Shown: positions 24,571 to 36,800 of the stretch, in pieces
How the letters are laid out: every line of letters starts with the position of its first letter
Numbering within the stretch: position 1 is the stretch's first letter
Origin: Hanleya hanleyi
Taxonomy: Eukaryota; Mollusca; Polyplacophora; Lepidopleurida; Hanleyidae
Reading direction: 5' to 3'
Length of the DNA: 64,000 bases
Assembly: GCA_036873755.1 (NCBI GenBank)
Contig: JAVTVY010019554.1
Coordinates: 1 to 64,000, forward strand
Made by a program: the position numbers and the translations under genes
Notes under the pieces: model-generated
What the model saw: the letters and a program-made list of their open reading frames with translations, nothing else
The model's database searches: none
What the model was told of the DNA's origin: nothing

Positions 24571-24676
24571 GAATTTATTTCTGGGAAAACTCTTAGAACG
24601 CGTCTCTGGAGATCTGGAACTTGGGAGCTTCCGGGGCCTAAACGGCTCGTGGACCCTCGCCTGTTGGGCTGTGAGG
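24571..24676. repeat. GC-rich dispersed repeat, copy 1
   Basis: Landmarks: 'gggaaaactcttagaacg', 'gggagcttccggggccta', 'ctcgcctgttgggctgtga'. Same family and orientation as 24891 and 25221. Confidence 0.75.
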
Positions 24677-24890
24677 ATTTCCTTGTTTTATCTTTGTGTG
24701 AATGAATCGTATCTGTAGGCATATTGGTTTCCCTCCCAAGAACTATAAGTCATCGTTTTGTATGTTGAAATATAACTAGAACGTGAATGGATGAAGGCAT
24801 GAGGTGCAATGTTTTCAATATCGATGTATGCTTATAATTGCGAAATTTTTTTCGTAAAAATAGAATCATAAATGTGCATGGAGTATGATC

Positions 24891-24993
24891 AGTTTTATTT
24901 CCGGAAAAACGTTCAGAACGCATCTCCGGCTATCTAGGACCCCGGAGCTTCCGGGGCCTAGGCGGCCCCTGGACCCCCGCCTGTTGGGCTGTG
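24891..24993. repeat. GC-rich dispersed repeat, copy 2
   Basis: 'agaacgcatctccggctatc', 'ccggagcttccggggcctag', 'cccgcctgttgggctgtga'. More intact than copy 1. The GC content contrasts sharply with its AT-rich surroundings. Confidence 0.75.
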
Positions 24994-25220
24994 ATAGTGG
25001 TCTCCCATTTTCAATCACGTTCCGACGCCACTGGGTTAGCCTACGAGGTATATAGGCCCAAAGCATTATTATTGTGTTTACAAGATGACAAGAGAATAAA
25101 ATATAATACTGATATTTGACAAATGACGTGTTAGTTTGGAAATCGCTCAGAATGCATCTCAGGCCATCTAAGGTCTCAGAGCTGTATAATATCACCCTAA
25201 ATCTGCATACATTATGTTCA

Positions 25221-25312
25221 GATTTGATTCCGGGAAAACGCTTAGAACGCATCTCCGGCGATCTAGGACCCCGGAGCTTCCGGGGCCTAGGCGGCCCCTG
25301 GACCCTCGCCTA
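25221..25312. repeat. GC-rich dispersed repeat, copy 3
   Basis: 'cgggaaaacgcttagaacgc', 'ccggagcttccggggcctag', 'gaccctcgcctaaagtg'. Nearly identical to copy 2 in the core. It lacks the 'ttgggctgtga' end. Confidence 0.75.
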
Positions 25313-25389
25313 AAGTGCTATAATAATCGACCCCCTTTGAAAAACCCTAGCGACGCCCATGCTAAACCGCATCAGGTCCTTTGCTTCTC

Positions 25390-26590
25390 ATAATATTATT
25401 CAATGAGTTACTATAGCTGTCACAATCAGCCATTGCCAACTATAGGCCTACACGTTTATATAAAGCACGCTAAGCAGCACATTGCTAAACATCCGAGTGT
25501 TATTGGATATCGGACTACATCGTTACAAATGCAATCTGCCTAATCTGACAAACACATTGCTGAGCGTGCAAAAAATATTCGAATGACTGTCATTAACCAT
25601 TGACGTCTCGTAGCAAGTCTCTTGTGTAGCAATCCCATTGCTAAACTTTCATACATAACATCGAAGAGTGCATGAATATAATGTACGCGTCTCCAAGTTT
25701 ACAAGCACATTACTAAATGCCCGTCCATAATATTCACACGGGTTACCATATCTGCCACACTGAACCATTGTCGACTTGAGGTGATTTTATATAATACATA
25801 CACGTTGATCAACGTGGAGGCATAATATTCAAATGAGTTACTACAGCTGTCACATTCATTCATTGGCGAGTCTACATAATACTATTTAACAAACACATTA
25901 CTAAGCGTTCAACCATGATATTGAAATGATCGAGTTACCATGCACAGTTGTCAACATAAGAGAGCGGAGACTTATATGACGATATAATGAACACGCCTCC
26001 AAGATAACAAAGATATTGCTCAACGTCCAAGCGTGACATTCAGAGTTCATAAAACTGTGCACAATCATAGCGTACCCCTGTCCGAAACAACAAACACATT
26101 GATACACATTCAAACATAATATTGAAATGAGTACTATGCACAGCTGTCACAATTAACTATATTGGCGTCTTGGGGCGAGTTTATATCATTCACCAAGCTG
26201 AAAATCGCATTGGTAAACGTTCAATTATAATATTTAGTCAGTTAAAGCAACTGTCACAAACTTTGGTGACTTGAAGGTAGTTAATATAATAGAGATCTCC
26301 AAGTTACATCGCCAATACACTAATAAACATCCAACCAATATTGTTCATGTGATGCACGTCTGTCCGTTATGGGTTAGGAAAGCTGTCACAATAAATCATT
26401 GTCAACTTGGAGTGAGTTGATGTCATGAACGCGTCTCCAACCGTATATATAATCCACGCGTCTCCAAGCTAACAATCACAGTGCTAAACATTCAACCATC
26501 ATTCTCAATGAGTTATTACATCTGTCACAGCCAGCAATTGTGAGTGTAATGCAGGTTGACGTCTCCAAATAGCGTAAACATTCCCCAAAA
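25390..26590. repeat. Ancient decayed tandem array (~150-bp units)
   Basis: A loose cycle recurs about eight times: 'cacattgctaaac', '(c)caaccataatattc', 'aatgagttac', 'agctgtcaca', 'ccattg(g/t)cgactt', 'gagttta(tata)', 'acgcgtctccaag'. Units are diverged and of variable length, so exact boundaries cannot be drawn by eye. Confidence 0.6.
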
Positions 26591-26689
26591 TCATATATGT
26601 CAGAGTACGTCTCAATTTATGCTTGACGTAGAGTTTGGATCATACGTGGAATTATCGCCAGAATATTAGAATGTGAAGTGTCACCACAT

Positions 26690-26986
26690 TTATTAAATGT
26701 CATATGTACATGTACCGGAAGAAACCTGTGCACATCTCTACGACGGAAATCTATCCGTCAATATTTTATAGAACGTTGTAATGGAGGGCCAAAGTCGAAA
26801 GACTTCTGGCCAACCATAAAGCCATTTCTGTCAAACAAAGGACAAACTTTTACAGATAACATCACTTTGTCAAGTCATGATTGTATTATAGCTAACTCTA
26901 CTGATGTCTCAAATTGTTTCAATAATTATTTTATCTCTCTGGCAGACTCTATTGGAACACCTCTTAGTGTATACCCATCCCAGCAT
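26690..26986 (+). pseudogene. Linker region upstream of RT, element A
   Basis: The frame reads 'RRKSIRQYFIERCNGGPKSK' then 'DFWPTIKPFLSNKG'. This is the usual segment between endonuclease and RT in CR1/L2-like LINE proteins. It ends at a stop just past the frameshift into the RT frame. Confidence 0.7.
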
Positions 26987-28577
26987 TGAAGTCATACATG
27001 AAAACTGTGGAAACAAAACATTTACTTTTAACCATGTAACTGCTGATGCTGTGGCTCATAAACTAAGCCATTTGAATATTAGAAAATCCAGAGGATATGA
27101 TAACCTGCCAGCTAGAATATTGAAACCGGCTGCTAATTATATATCTACATCATTGGCAGGAATCATAAATATGTGTTTGGATCTCTCTGTTTTTCCAGCC
27201 TGTATGAAAAAGGCAAATATTACACCTGTTTTTAAGAAAGGTGACCCTATGTGTAAAGAAAACTATAGACCTGTAAGTATCTTAACCTCTTTATCTAAGG
27301 TCTTTGAAACTATTTTAGCTGAACAATTAAATGTTTTCTTTGATGATGTTTTTCATCCTATGATTTCAGCCTTTAGGAAAGGCTTTAGTTGTAATAGCGT
27401 CCTTATGAGGGCTGTCGAGGACTGGAAAAGGGCACTTGATCATCATGAATGTGTTGGAGTAGTCCTTATGGATCTCTCCAAAGCCTTTGACTGCATTCCC
27501 CATGGCCTACTAAAAACAAAACTTCAAGCATATGGCCTTGACCAGTCCTCCGCGGCCCTCGTAGGAAATGATCTCACTGATCGAAAACAAAGAGTAAAAC
27601 TTGGAAATGTTGTCAGTGAGTGGAATACGCTTAGCAAAGGAGTTCCCCAGGGGTCCATACTTGGTCCTATCCTTTTTAATATATTTCTTAATGATATTTT
27701 TTACTTCTGTAAATCATCTACCATATATAACTATGCAGACGATAACACCATTAGTACCCATAATAAGGACATTCATAATGTAATACATACCCTAGAAACA
27801 GAAGCCAGCGTAGCTATTGAATGGTTTGAAATTAACCAACTGTCAGCTAACCCTGATAAATTCCAGCTCATGTTAATGGGTAAGCACTGTAGCAACAACA
27901 ACCTGTCTATCAATATAAATGGGTCTGTTATCAAACCAAAAGACACATGCAAGCTGCTGGGTATCACTATAGATAGCCAACTTAAATTTGACAAGCATAT
28001 CTCTGGATTGTGTAAGAAAGCAGCTTCTCAACTTAATGTTTTAAAACGTTTTAGTAAGATTTTAGATACTGACAGTAAATTATGTATTTTTGAATCATTT
28101 ATTGTGTCTAATTTCAACTTTTGTCCAGTTGTATGGCATTTTTGTGGCGCATCATCTGTTAAGAAGATGGAAAGTCTGCAATCTAGGGCCCTTCGCTTTG
28201 TATATAATGATTTTTCTTCTCCTGTAAATACTCTGTTAGAAAGGGCCAATGTATCTTCTCTACATCTTCAACGGATCCGATATATAGCTGCTGAAATGTA
28301 TAAGGCAGTCCATGGCATGTCACCAATCTATATTCAAGAGCTTTTTAACACACAACAAACAGATAGAAATCTTAGAGGTGGCAGATATATTTTAAGTATG
28401 CCAAGGTACAATACCAAGACTTATGGACAGAACTCTCTGTCATTTTACGGTGTCAAAGTCTGGAATGATCTGCCAAAACTTTTTAGAGAGGCTCCCAATT
28501 TTAAAGATTTTAAGAAACTGATCAACAAGTGGGAGGGACCTATTTGCAAATGTTCAATGCGCAAGATTTTAACGTGA
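26904..28577 (+). pseudogene. Reverse transcriptase of non-LTR element A
   Basis: A long open frame with ordered RT blocks: RPVSILTSLSKVFETI, VLMDLSKAFDCIPHGLL (motif A aspartate), GVPQGSILGPILFNIFLND (motif B) and the catalytic Y-A-D-D-N box, tyrosine near residue 277. These are followed by the thumb region 'KYLG/CKLLGITID'-type segment and the C-terminal 'GVKVWNDLP' motif common in this LINE group. The first ~25 residues of the frame are out of register with the element. The true upstream protein (ending '...FNNYFISLADSIGTPLS') is in another frame, so a frameshift lies near 26970-26985. In an intact element this protein copies the RNA by target-primed reverse transcription. The RT core itself has no stop, suggesting a fairly young insertion. 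Confidence 0.88.
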
Positions 28578-28800
28578 ATCCGTTTTACACATGCTCGTTA
28601 TATATTGGCTATATTTTAAAACTTGCCCATTTCCCCACCTTTTATACATACTTGTGATATATCTTAATTCTGCCAAATTTTTATCTTTCATTGTTATAAT
28701 ACTTGTGTCGATCCAATAGCCTAATGGCTAATGTTAATTGTTCTAATCCATATCGACAATAAAGAAATCTTGTATCTGTATCTGTATCTGTATCTGTACC

Positions 28801-29484
28801 GGTAATTAATTGTTTGTTCGACCTGCACAAGTTGGCGTGAAAAACATACATATGGTACTTTCACGGCATGAAGTCGGTCCCGGCCTATATATAATAAGCC
28901 AATCGGAAACTAATGGTTTATGAGTCACACTCTAGAAAATAAATTAATAAAACACTAGCCGTAATTATAGTACCGGACAGGCCAATATATGCCTATACAT
29001 TTATATGTACTATACAATATATCAGATATAGAAATATACGCACCTGTACCCGATATACCAGTGGTGTTTTAATTACTTACTTTCCCAGAATATGTGATAA
29101 ATAATCCATTTTATATATGCAACTGTCGGGTTTTGACACCTAACGTCATCTCGCAATGTAACGGCGGAGGTGGGTTGGATTTTTGCGACTGTGAGATGCG
29201 GAGCTATCGAAATATATTGTGAGGGACGATAAAAGATTAAAAATATCAGGCCATAGAAAACTCCTAATGTGTGTCCATTTTAATTAGTCGCCTAATGTGC
29301 ATGGAACACGCGGAAGTGAACGATTTGCTTCACATGAGTAAACCATTTGCAGCGTCACTGTCAATGAAATGTAGGTGTACAAAATGACCAAAATTCCATC
29401 ATGATATTTATAATCGAAGACATTTCACACAAATTTGGAATTCTCTCGGTACCGAAAGTGAGACAGTAGACGTATGGCAAGCCA
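28801..29484. other. Non-coding stretch, nothing recognised
   Basis: AT-rich. The 'gactgtgagatg' near 29187 superficially recalls the exonuclease DCEM motif but lacks its context. Confidence 0.5.
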
Positions 29485-30195
29485 AAGTACTTTTTATTCA
29501 GAATATCCGAAATCAGAAATACTAATTTGCCATATCGGAAATTCATGTCCCTCAAATTGGATTTCCGATATCCGAAATTGTCACTAATTTGGATATGTGG
29601 CGACAATACGGGAATAACTCCCTTGTGTGAGATGGTAATCAAACTGATTTATTTTTTCAATCCAAAACCTGCCAAATCAGATTTTTCTGACGTTTACATA
29701 CTGAAATATGAACCTCGAAAAAATTACGATGCTCCATTGTATAAAAATGGAGATGCGATTGATCAAAATGTGCTCCTCGGCCTGAGGCATTTTCTCTTAT
29801 AGCAAAAATATGACACCTCAAACCAAAATAATTTTGTCACACAATATATTAGGAAGTTGTTTATTGGAAAGAACCACGAATGGTTTTGGTTGGAGGTGTC
29901 ATATTCTTGCTACCGGTGAAAACCCGTCATGAAAATTCCCAAAATAAGCCCGGGAGTACATTTTGATCAATCATATCTCCATTTTAATGCAGCTGAACAT
30001 CTCAGTTTTTTCGAAGGGGATATTTCAGTATGTAAACTTCAAGAAAAATCAGGTCTTGGAGTGGAAAAGAAAATCGGCTTTATTACCATCATACACAAAG
30101 GAGTTTTTCGTATGTAAACTTCACATATCCAATTGGAATTTTCGACTTTATCACAAGCTACGTACGACATTCTGAATAAAAAGCACTTGCTTTAT
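29485..30195. mobile_element. ~700-bp fold-back element
   Basis: The left arm (29485-29815) and right arm (29898-30195) are reverse complements with scattered differences. Landmark pairs: 'actttttattcagaat' with 'attctgaataaaaagc'; 'gtttacatactgaaatat' with 'atatttcagtatgtaaac'; 'tatgacacctc' with 'gaggtgtcata'. The short centre contains a smaller hairpin (accacgaatggttttggt). The several 60-90-codon reading frames on both strands here are products of the symmetry, not genes. Confidence 0.82.
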
Positions 30196-30404
30196 AGACG
30201 ATTAATTACAATGCATGGCCTTAATTACCATGCAGTGTTTTAATTATTTGTTTTTCTATAATATGTTTATTAATATATCGTCAGACTGGACTGGCCTTAG
30301 CTCAGTTCAAAACATGATATAGCTGAGTACATGCACCCGGAGCTAGTGGTTGTATCATTAGGAACATATGAACAGTCACAAAAAAGCGTGACTAAGATAC
30401 AATT

Positions 30405-30548
30405 TACTCCATATTGAAAACGACTTGGGAATCCATTCTTTACTCTATATTAAAAACGACTTGGAAATCCATACTTTACTCTATATTGAAAACGACTTGG
30501 AAATCCATACTTTACTCCATATTGAAAACGACTTGGAAATCCATTCTT
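30405..30548. repeat. 36-bp minisatellite, 4 copies
   Basis: Four units of tactctatattgaaaacgac plus ttggaaatccatactt with a few substitutions. Confidence 0.93.
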
Positions 30549-30926
30549 GGAGAATAAATAAACCAAAAGTTTAAAGTTTTTTTTTATAAATATATATGCT
30601 GATGCCTCCAGGTCCGTACGCAGGATTTCTAGCAGGGGGGAGGGGGGGGGTGCGATTTTATATAAAGCGGAACGTGAGCGCTACAAGCGCGCCACGCTAG
30701 GGGGGTCCGGGAGCATGCACCCCCCTGTAAAAATTTGAAATTCTAGACTTCATTTGGCGCATTCTAGCGCTTTCTAAGGGGAATATAGTGCTCTAATATA
30801 GCTGCTGCTGTGTTGTTTTTATAGGGTCCAAAAACGTGAAAATAACTGAAAAGTCTGAACCATATGGGGAGACATAAGTAACAACAACGGTCGTTAATTC
30901 AGGTAAAAATACAAGCAATACTATAG

Positions 30927-31103
30927 CACGCTTAAAACTAAAGTGTTGAAACTTACTCGTAAAGTGTTGAAATAACCCTTTAAGTGTTGAAATAACCCTG
31001 TGTGTCCACAGGGACTGCTCTTTAAGTGTTGTCCCTGCGGACACACTTAAAGGGTTATTTCAACACTTTACGAGTAAGTTTCAACGCTTTAGTTTTAAGC
31101 GTG
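30927..31103. repeat. Palindrome with ~70-bp arms
   Basis: 'cacgcttaaaactaaagtgt' at the left pairs with 'ctttagttttaagcgtg' at the right. The arms continue through 'gttgaaacttactcgtaaag' and its complement. The left arm has an extra 'agtgttgaaataaccct' copy, so the hairpin is asymmetric near the loop. Confidence 0.88.
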
Positions 31104-31739
31104 TAGCACTGATTTATTTCACTATTAATCATCACTGTTTTGTTGTGTTGTTGGACACACATAATACACGAGAAATATAACATTGGTCAATTATTTTTCG
31201 GTGAGACCAATCACTCCTTGAAGTGAGTACAATGATTCATGTTCCACCGAAGGCCAAGGTGAATACTTGTTTTTTTTCTGGAACATTTAACATATTAATT
31301 ACCGGATTAGATGCTGCCAACCATTACGTCCCTGATAGAGACCTTACTTGTCGTCATTTCGAACAAAATTACGTCACAGGAAAAGCTTTGTTCACTGAGT
31401 GAATATAACGTGACATTTATGTGGTGAAGGGGCCTACATGACTTTCCGTAAAATACCACGTGACGGCGAGTGGACCATCGAGCACCAATGTGCATGTGAT
31501 AAATGATAGCAGAAATTTATTAACGCTTCTGAAGATAGTAATCAGTTTCAGTTCAGTTTCAGTTTATTGTCATAAGAGTCAGCATAGCTGCTTTTCATCT
31601 TAGCACAAATAATATACATATATACATTAAGGGGATAAAACAAAATATAGTTAAACAACAAAATATGGATAAAAACAAATGAAAACATGACATACTATTA
31701 TTGCTTTGGTTATGATAGAATATATGCATCACTAAGATA

Positions 31740-32435
31740 TTAAAACGGTTCTACGTGACTTAAAATATGATTTTTACAATGTCGTTTAAAAGTTTGAATT
31801 GTTCCACAGCTCTGGATCTCATTTGGGAGGCTGTTCCAGCACAACTCCCCAAGATGGGTCAATGAATTTTTGAAACAATTTCCTCGAAAAAGGCCGTTTA
31901 CAGCATTTCTGGTGTTGTGAGGGTGAACATCCCAAGCAAGTTTGAAGCAATTTTGTAAGTGAACAGGCATTTCCTTGTTCAAAGTTTTCCAAACAAGTAC
32001 ACATCTATTAAAATAAAAACGCTGTTTCACACTTAACCATTTGCATTCTCGTAACATATCAACTCGGTGAGTTCGAGCATCACATTGCAATATTATCCTC
32101 ATAGCTCTATTTTGTATCCTTTGCAATCTACCAATATCACTAACATTTGCAACACTATAGACTGTGGAACAATAATCCAAGTGTGGTAGGACAATGGTGT
32201 TATAGAGAGTAAATTTGGCATCCTTCGGAATAAAAGACCCGACTCTTTTCAGGACCCCAATACTCCTATTGAGTTTTTTGACTGTGTAGTTAACATGGTC
32301 ACTAAATCTTAAGCAGTCATCAATTTTGACACCTAGATATTTAATATTTTCACATTGAGAAATGGTATTATCACAAAGGGTCAGTTCCAGGTTCGTATCC
32401 ATATTTCTTTTCTTAGATTGTGTGCCGATCAACAT
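31740..32435 (-). pseudogene. C-terminal half of RT protein, element B
   Basis: 231 codons covering the 'KYLGVKIDDCLRFSDHV' block, 'LPHLDYCSTVY', 'LQRIQNRAMRIIL', 'WLSVKQRFYF' and 'CWNSLPNEIQ' motifs typical of the region after the RT palm in Jockey-group LINE proteins. The frame differs from the RT core just upstream. Confidence 0.8.
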
Positions 32436-33467
32436 AGCATTCGTTTTCTCGAAATGTATATAGGCTTAATCTATTTGCACGTAGCCACGTGTACACATTA
32501 GACAGATCCAGCTGGATTTTTGCTTTGACAATTGTAATGTCTGAGTTAGCATAATAAATGGCTGTATCATCAGCGTACAGATTAGATTCACAGTGATCTA
32601 GGCAACAGGTAATATCATTGATATACAATAAGAATAACAGGGGCCCTAATACTGACCCCTGTGGGACACCCATGTTAACAGTTCGAGGCGTAGACATGAA
32701 ATCATTTGCTATCGTCACTTTTAAACAGATTTGTACAATGAAAACCATAGAAATTTAATTTGGAAAGAAGAATGCTGTGGTCGACTGTGTCAAACGCTTT
32801 ACGTAAGTCCAAGGCAACCATACCTATGAGCTTACCTTCATGGATTTTTTCATAACAATACTCAGTCAACCTATGCAAGCTAGTTTCGGTGGAGTGACCT
32901 TTTCTGAGCCCAGCTTGTGAATCATTCAATATGCCATGTTCCTGAATGAATTCGTATATTTGTTCATGAATAATTTTCTCTGAGTTTACAAAAAATTGAT
33001 AAAATAGAAATAGGTCTATAATTGTTGGGGTCTGTTTTTGCGCTTGACTTAAGAATAGGCGAGACCCGTGCAGTTTTCCATTCCTGAGGGAACTGACCGG
33101 TAGACAGACATTTGTTTATTATTAAGGTCAGACTACTAGAAATACCTGGAGCTGCTATTTTAAGAAGATTGGATTGATAATTATCCAGCCCCTGCAGTAG
33201 CTTTTTTGGGTGATAAATTCACAGCCGTTTCAAAATATTTTCTTCACTAACCAAGTTAAAATTGAATGATGGGAAAGGGTTAGGAAACATTCTATGTAAA
33301 TAGTCGACAGGGGATATGGCGACAGATGGAATTTTGTCAGCTAATTTTTTCCCCACATCAATAAAAAATAAATTAAAACACTCAGCAATTCCAACAGGGG
33401 AATTGCACATTTTTCCATTGATCTCTAGACCGGAAATACCGTTTCTCTCTGTTTTTTGAGGTAACAA
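32413..33467 (-). pseudogene. Linker and RT core of element B, frameshifted
   Basis: Reading down the minus strand: linker 'CNSPVGIAECFNLFFIDVGK' (33467-33219), then 'AGLRKGHSTETSLHRL' and 'ALDLRKAFDTVDHSIL' (32929-32702), then '[20 protein letters not shown]' and the catalytic YADD at 32566-32577. At least two frame changes are needed, near 32415-32435 and 32705-32745, and more sequence is lost between 33219 and 32929. Non-functional. Confidence 0.82.
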
Positions 33468-33672
33468 CTCTTTTGAGTTAGAGAAATGGGGCTGTCACTT
33501 TGAAAAGAGATAATATACAGAGAAACTGGACTGTCACTTTGCAAACTGATGTGAAGCGGGGTCGACGCAGAACTCAATAATCCTGAATATACCGAGTAAC
33601 CGTAGGGCGGACCAAAAGTCAACTTTGTGCGAGCGGGGGGTCGAACCCCCCTGCGTACGGGCCTGGCCTCTG

Positions 33673-33852
33673 CTCTTAAAACGCAAATATTATATTAAAC
33701 ATTGGAGGAGGGAAAGCATTTAGAAAGTGTTGTTTCGCCACTTTTTAAATGTTGGATGCAACAACTTAAAATGTGGGTGAATACAAGACTTTTTAAATGC
33801 TTTCCTTCCTCCAACACTCTTTTTGTTAAATCTAACATTTGCGTTTTGAGAG
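33673..33852. mobile_element. Hairpin MITE, 180 bp
   Basis: Ends ctcttaaaacgcaaat and atttgcgttttgagag are reverse complements with one difference. Pairing continues with 'ggaggagggaaagcattt' against 'aaatgctttccttcctcc'. It lies immediately beside the right end of the TIR transposon. Confidence 0.82.
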
Positions 33853-36800
33853 TATAAACCTGTATTTTATGCAAATTGTATGCAGTGCAGGGCTGTCTGA
33901 TGACTTCTTAACAGTGAAAAGATATTGAAACAATAGAAATGAATAGAGACCGACCCAATCAGCTATTTAACCAATTTCAAGCACTGCGCACGGTCCAGAT
34001 ACGGGTACATATTTTTAAATATTGGCATATTAACCCTTGAGCAGATCATTTGTTATTGTACGTGTGCAACGGCATAACAAACCTGTTCCGACTCGGACAT
34101 TGTGCGGTCAGTATCGGAATAAAATATTATATGCCGTAGCTTATGTTTTCTGTACCGTACTATAAATGGTCAGCAAACCACGTGTTATAATGGTTTCAGG
34201 GCAGATGTTGTATAACATTGTCTCAATGGAACACGAAATACATGGAATGATATAGTTTCTCAACATAAAGTTTTTTATTCAATTATCCAACATATGACAT
34301 GGACTACAAAATACAAACAATCAAAAACAAAATGTAGCGCAGATTTCTTTGTTCGTTGAAGACATGACATGAAAACTTGGCTTAACAAAATATACATTTC
34401 ATAGTTCGTAATAATATCAGAAAGGAATACGGGGTAAAGGAAAATAATGCAGTGTAGTACGATACACCTATTTCGACGCACAAAACCTCGTTATCATATA
34501 GTTTCTGAATATCGATTTGTTTATTTACCTTTCCGACATTTCATATATCGTAGAAAAATTGTATGGGTAGGCCCTATACATAGATTTGGAACAAGAATTA
34601 CAAGAAAATGATTTCTAAGAAATTTTACATTTCACACTTCGTATTAATACCAGAAAGATATAAGAAATACGCAGCGTAAAGTAAGCTGAAGATAATATAC
34701 TGTCATATACCTTGAATATTACAAATTCGCTGTATAAAACCTGCCCAGAGCTCGTCCAGCTTCTCAATCTGGTGACGGAGTTCGTAGGAAAGCAGTTTGA
34801 GGTACTCGTACCTTGCCTAAGTTCCTCATACGATTAAGCGTGAAGGTACGAGTAAGGCACACTGATTCAGGTGGAGATGCCACATTTTGCACATTAGGTA
34901 TGGGCATCAGACTCCTAAATAATTTACATGTTCGGCAGTATTAACAAAATTGTACATCGCTGATTCCCTAATTGTGTTTAGACATTCATCTTTCGACTGG
35001 AAGTAGTTTTATTTCATGCGCTACAAGGTGATAAACTTCTTGTCAAAAATTATCCGTCAAAATTTCAAGCTGTGCGCGCCTCTACACACGAGGTCCTTAT
35101 CTCGCCCTTTTCTCTGCCTGCTGAAAGCAGTGCTCATGCCCCGCAAATAGTCCCCCGGCGAGGCATGTTAGCGAACAGTGAATCGAAATGAAATTTGCAG
35201 CTGAATAGAACATATACCATACTTGCCAGTGGCACCAACGGCTTTCTATTAATCGTTGCAATCTGGTCTTTGGCAGAGATTACGTGTACGGATCGGGGCT
35301 TTTTTTTATTTAGGAGCCTGAGGTATTTGGGATGTGTATAGACTAATAATAATGATGTTCCTGCAGCAGAGCCATATACCGTATTGCAATAGAATTATGT
35401 ACAAGTTCTTACAACTTATCAGGCCTTCTCCTAATTACAATGAAAGAAATTACAATTTGATGGCTTAATGAATACAATTTGGTAAAGGGTAAAATGGTGT
35501 AAAAGATATATATTTCAGTTAATCGTAACTACGTGTAACATGTGCTAGTCGTCGCACAATAAAATAAAACGCAAGTCCGGGATTGAGGGTGTGACTAAAC
35601 TATTTATTTACATGTAACCCGTTTTCCAGATTTTCTGATAATATAGGAATATATACAATATATACAAATGTACATATAACCAAATTGTGCATATAACCAA
35701 AATTATAAACCCTCGGAAAAACCCTTTTTGTTCAAACAAAAAGAAAGAAAAAGAAAAGACAATCATTAGTTGCAGTTTAGTGTAGTACATGTACAAAACA
35801 TACCGGAAACTATTAAGGAATATATTTTTGTAAACCTATGAACACTAATCATATCTTGATTTCAGATAAATAGACATGATATGTCCAGCAATTAGAAACT
35901 GATTGATAACTGAAGCTTCATTAATTATGCAAACTGATAATTAATTGTTCATTAAAGTTTAGCTTTCCAAGTCATCTGATATTAGCGAAAGTTATTCAAG
36001 ATGTAGAATATCATCAAACACTATTATAAAACTTCATATTATAATTACAATATAAATCTAGAAGTGGATGACATCATTCAATAATATATATTTATTAAAA
36101 TAAACCTAGTTTATTTTAAAGTTGAAACACCATTAAGCCATATGTCCATACAGTAAACATGGGTTCAAGAACTAAAACAGATGGTCATTCAAGCTCACCC
36201 TGCAATGTTTACAACCAGCTACCAAGCATTCCTTCTCATACTCAATCAGGGAGTGCAGGTTTCTGTCCCCCTATCAATAAAATTCCCATAAATTAGGGAG
36301 AGAAACACATGGCTATAGACCCCAGATAGCCAGCTATGGAGAGCAAGCTGATCAATGGGTCGGGTTTCTTCAGGCAATCTCTAATTTAAGTCTGTATGGT
36401 ACTTAACTCTCCCACTCAATTTTGATACTAAATTCAGACAAATAAAGATATGAATGGATATAGAATCCTTCAAAAGGTGAAATAAACTGCACTGTATTTA
36501 TACCAGAATTACATATAAACCATGTGGATTTGTCTGTTCGTAACTTCACTTCCAAGTACCATACTATAAAGTTATAATAGTTTAAGACTGCCTGAAGTTT
36601 CCTAAAACAACAAATATATGTATGTATTGATTATGCCTAACAGCATAATCAATTAAACTATCAAAATAACAACTGTATGCTTTATAATGTAAAACATATC
36701 CCCATTTATACATGTACAATGCATGTATAACCAGAACTAAATAAAACATCTTAACATTGTCAAACTTATTTTCTAGTTTTTCTATTATAACAATGCTACA

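Larger units (their letters stand above)
26690..28800 (+). mobile_element. Non-LTR retrotransposon A, 5'-truncated
   Basis: The 3' portion of a LINE: end of the linker region, a complete reverse transcriptase, a C-terminal domain, an AT-rich 3'UTR and a (TGTATC)n tail at 28771-28800 after 'caataaagaaatcttg'. The short hexanucleotide tail and the RT motifs suggest the CR1/L2/Jockey side of the LINE tree. The 5' end is lost near 26690-26730. The endonuclease domain is absent, so it is a dead copy. Confidence 0.85.
31540..33480 (-). mobile_element. Non-LTR retrotransposon B, truncated, nested
   Basis: Lies on the minus strand inside the TIR transposon. The 3' end carries repeats of (ACTGAA) ('aataaactgaaactgaactg' on the minus strand, near 31545-31567). 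Linker, RT and C-terminal regions are recognisable but broken by stops and frameshifts. It resembles CR1/L2-type LINEs but is clearly different from element A. Confidence 0.83.
30609..33665. mobile_element. TIR transposon with GCCTC target duplication (~3.06 kb)
   Basis: The left end caggtccgtacgcagg (from 30609) is matched in reverse complement by cctgcgtacgggcctg ending at 33665, with one mismatch. GCCTC lies directly outside both ends (30604-30608, 33666-33670), a 5-bp target-site duplication. Subterminal sequence is G/C-rich ('gggggtccgggagcatgcac', 'cgggggtcgaac'-type). No transposase frame is visible. Most of the interior is an inserted non-LTR element. The superfamily is not assigned. 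Confidence 0.78.

Noticed and set aside
29180..29225. 'gactgtgagatg' as the missing REXO5 DCEM motif
   Set aside because: The preceding residues are not FGL, a stop follows within nine codons, and there are no splice sites in the right phase.
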